Assembly: GCA_008501565.1 (NCBI GenBank)
Contig: QQUL01000321.1
Coordinates: 1-6,125, forward strand
Origin: Armatimonadota bacterium
Lineage (GTDB): Bacteria > Actinomycetota > Acidimicrobiia > Spongiisociales > UBA5794
Length of the DNA: 6,125 nucleotides
Direction of reading: 5' to 3'
The translations under genes and the position numbers were made by a program. The notes below the pieces were generated by a model that saw nothing but the letters and a program-made list of their open reading frames with translations, did no database searches and was not told the origin of the DNA. This document shows positions 4,798 through 6,125 of this stretch, in pieces; the first letter of the stretch is position 1; each line of letters opens with the position of its first letter.

Positions 4798-6125
4798 CTA
4801 GCCGGCAGGTGTAACGGTCACCTTGCCGATCATCCATGGATGTGGCGTGCAGTGGTAATCGAACACACCCTCCTCAGTGAAGGTGTACGACCACGTCTGT
4901 CCAGGGTCAAGGAAGCCCGAGTCGAACAACCCGTCAGCAGTTGCGACGTTGTTCTCTGATGGTCCGGATGTCACCGTGTGGAGAACCGTGTCGTTGTTGG
5001 TCCACGTGACGGTGGTTCCGACCTCAACGGTCAACTCAGCCGGGCTGTATGCGTCACCGGCATTGGCAGGATCGAGCCAACCATCCTTCGTGATCATGAC
5101 CTGCACGGCGTCGGCTGGCGGTGGCGCTTCCCCACCATTCCCAGCGTCAGGCTCCTCACCGGAGACAAAGATCTCGGAATTCGCATCACCCGAAATCTCG
5201 ATCATGCCCAATGCACCCTTGTAGAACGTGCGACTCAGGGCGTGGTCAACCAGAAGGACCGTTTGGGGAACGTAGGCCTGGAGTTCGACAATCGTTCCAC
5301 CACCTGCGGGGATCAGGGTCGTCTGGGACCCGCGAATGATCGGATTTCCAGGTGTGGTCGCACCCTCTGAATACACGGCATCCCACTGTGATCCGATCGG
5401 ATGGAAGTTCGATGTGAGGTTCAGTCCCTCATTCACGAAGTAGATCCGTGCACGCTCACCGACATTCATCTTCAGCGAGTTGTCACCAGCAATGGCGCCA
5501 ACGGTGCCGTTGAACACCACATAGGTCGGATCCTCATTCAGCAAAGCGACGTTGTCGATATCGACTAGGCCGTCTGCATCGGGCTCCGTGACATACCACT
5601 CGGACTGCACAATGGCCCACTCATGTTCGACCGCAGGAAGCGGAACCTCGGGATCAACGATGAACATGCCATACATGCCGTGCATGATGTGAACAGGGAC
5701 GTCCCCGTAGGCACAGTGGTACATGAACGCACCTGAGTACAGGAGCCTGACACCGATCGACACCGTCTCACCCGGGACTGCGGTCAGGGCTTCAGCCCCA
5801 CCACCCTGGCCAGTGACGGCATGGAAGTCGATGTTGTGCGGATGCGTGTTCTCGGGAAGGTTCGTCAGCGTGATCGTGACGAAGTCCCCGACACGGCCCC
5901 GAAGAATCGGCGCAGGCGTGCCACAGACAACCTCGGAATCACCATCGACGCGGTAGCCCCACATGTCGATCTTGACGCCGTTGGCGGCGTCGATCTCGCA
6001 CACGTTCTCAAGAACCTCGAGATGCACCTCGTACTTCGCCTGATAGTCACGGGCGATCGGTGCGCCAGTATCAGGCGCGTACACGACGTGCACCTCACCC
6101 TCGGGCGCTGGCTGAAGATCTGCGA
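4798..6125 (-). CDS. nirK: Copper nitrite reductase (NirK, AniA-like) with C-terminal amicyanin-like cupredoxin domain, N-terminus missing
   Basis: The frame is open to the right edge, giving 441 visible residues; the signal peptide and true start lie beyond 6125. The GTG at 6093 is not a convincing start, because the frame continues upstream (ADLQPAPEGE). Numbering from that GTG, two NirK cupredoxin domains carry all expected ligands. Type 1 copper is bound by His86, Cys127, His135 and Met140 (YHCAYGDVPVHIMHGMYG). Type 2 copper is bound by His91, His126 and His284 (LVDHALSRTFYKGALG). The catalytic Asp89 (HNIDFH) and His231 (NFHPIG) are present. The short Cys-to-His loop, VVFNGTVGA and NFHPIGSQWDAVYSEG match the AniA-like class. 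Such enzymes reduce nitrite to nitric oxide outside the membrane. After a Pro/Gly/acidic linker (about 311-330) comes a third cupredoxin (331-431) with ligands His372, Cys415, His418 and Met421. Its compact CTPHPWM loop is of amicyanin type, and it is probably a tethered electron donor. A general multicopper oxidase annotation is possible, but the residues favour NirK. Confidence 0.88.
   Translation of the reverse strand, partial: ADLQPAPEGEVHVVYAPDTGAPIARDYQAKYEVHLEVLENVCEIDAANGVKIDMWGYRVDGDSEVVCGTPAPILRGRVGDFVTITLTNLPENTHPHNIDFHAVTGQGGGAEALTAVPGETVSIGVRLLYSGAFMYHCAYGDVPVHIMHGMYGMFIVDPEVPLPAVEHEWAIVQSEWYVTEPDADGLVDIDNVALLNEDPTYVVFNGTVGAIAGDNSLKMNVGERARIYFVNEGLNLTSNFHPIGSQWDAVYSEGATTPGNPIIRGSQTTLIPAGGGTIVELQAYVPQTVLLVDHALSRTFYKGALGMIEISGDANSEIFVSGEEPDAGNGGEAPPPADAVQVMITKDGWLDPANAGDAYSPAELTVEVGTTVTWTNNDTVLHTVTSGPSENNVATADGLFDSGFLDPGQTWSYTFTEEGVFDYHCTPHPWMIGKVTVTPAG

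Noticed and set aside
6091..6093. GTG at 6093 as the start of the nitrite reductase
   Set aside because: The frame remains open upstream to the window edge, and a start here would leave an extracytoplasmic copper enzyme with no signal peptide.

Overview
The window looks like a chromosomal piece of a GC-rich actinobacterium, most likely an Acidimicrobiia-type lineage. That placement is inferred from four things: a deazaflavin (F420)-type DUF385 protein, an LCP-family cell-wall ligase of actinobacterial style (RQRC motif), a RecB-like/RNase H two-domain nuclease common in actinobacteria, and two possible leaderless promoters. No phage, transposase, CRISPR or RNA gene was seen, and base and codon use look uniform by eye.

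Layout. (1) On the minus strand at the left edge is the start of a secreted lamin-tail-domain protein (1-256, continuing out of the window), with a YciI-like small protein (382-705) upstream of it on the same strand. (2) A 78-base divergent gap separates YciI from a plus-strand series: a DUF385 deazaflavin-dependent oxidoreductase (784-1188), a TM0106-like RecB/RNase H nuclease (1249-2931), and a membrane-anchored LCP protein (3017-4654). The gaps of 60 and 85 bases allow a loose operon, but each of the last two genes could have its own promoter. (3) The 143-base convergent gap after the LCP gene holds a striking set of inverted repeats. They include a 20-bp hairpin that probably terminates transcription in both directions. 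(4) Coming back on the minus strand is a copper nitrite reductase of the AniA-like class carrying a C-terminal amicyanin-like cupredoxin domain (4798-6125). Its N-terminus lies outside the window.

The genes do not form one obvious pathway. Three products act outside the membrane: the lamin-tail protein, the LCP ligase and the nitrite reductase. The nuclease, the YciI protein and the DUF385 oxidoreductase are expected in the cytoplasm. The items most worth following are the NirK-cupredoxin fusion, an aspartate-rich calcium-motif insertion inside the LCP catalytic domain, the nested inverted repeats at 4653-4787, and the start-codon palindrome of the nuclease. No multi-gene defence or new enzymatic system could be supported.
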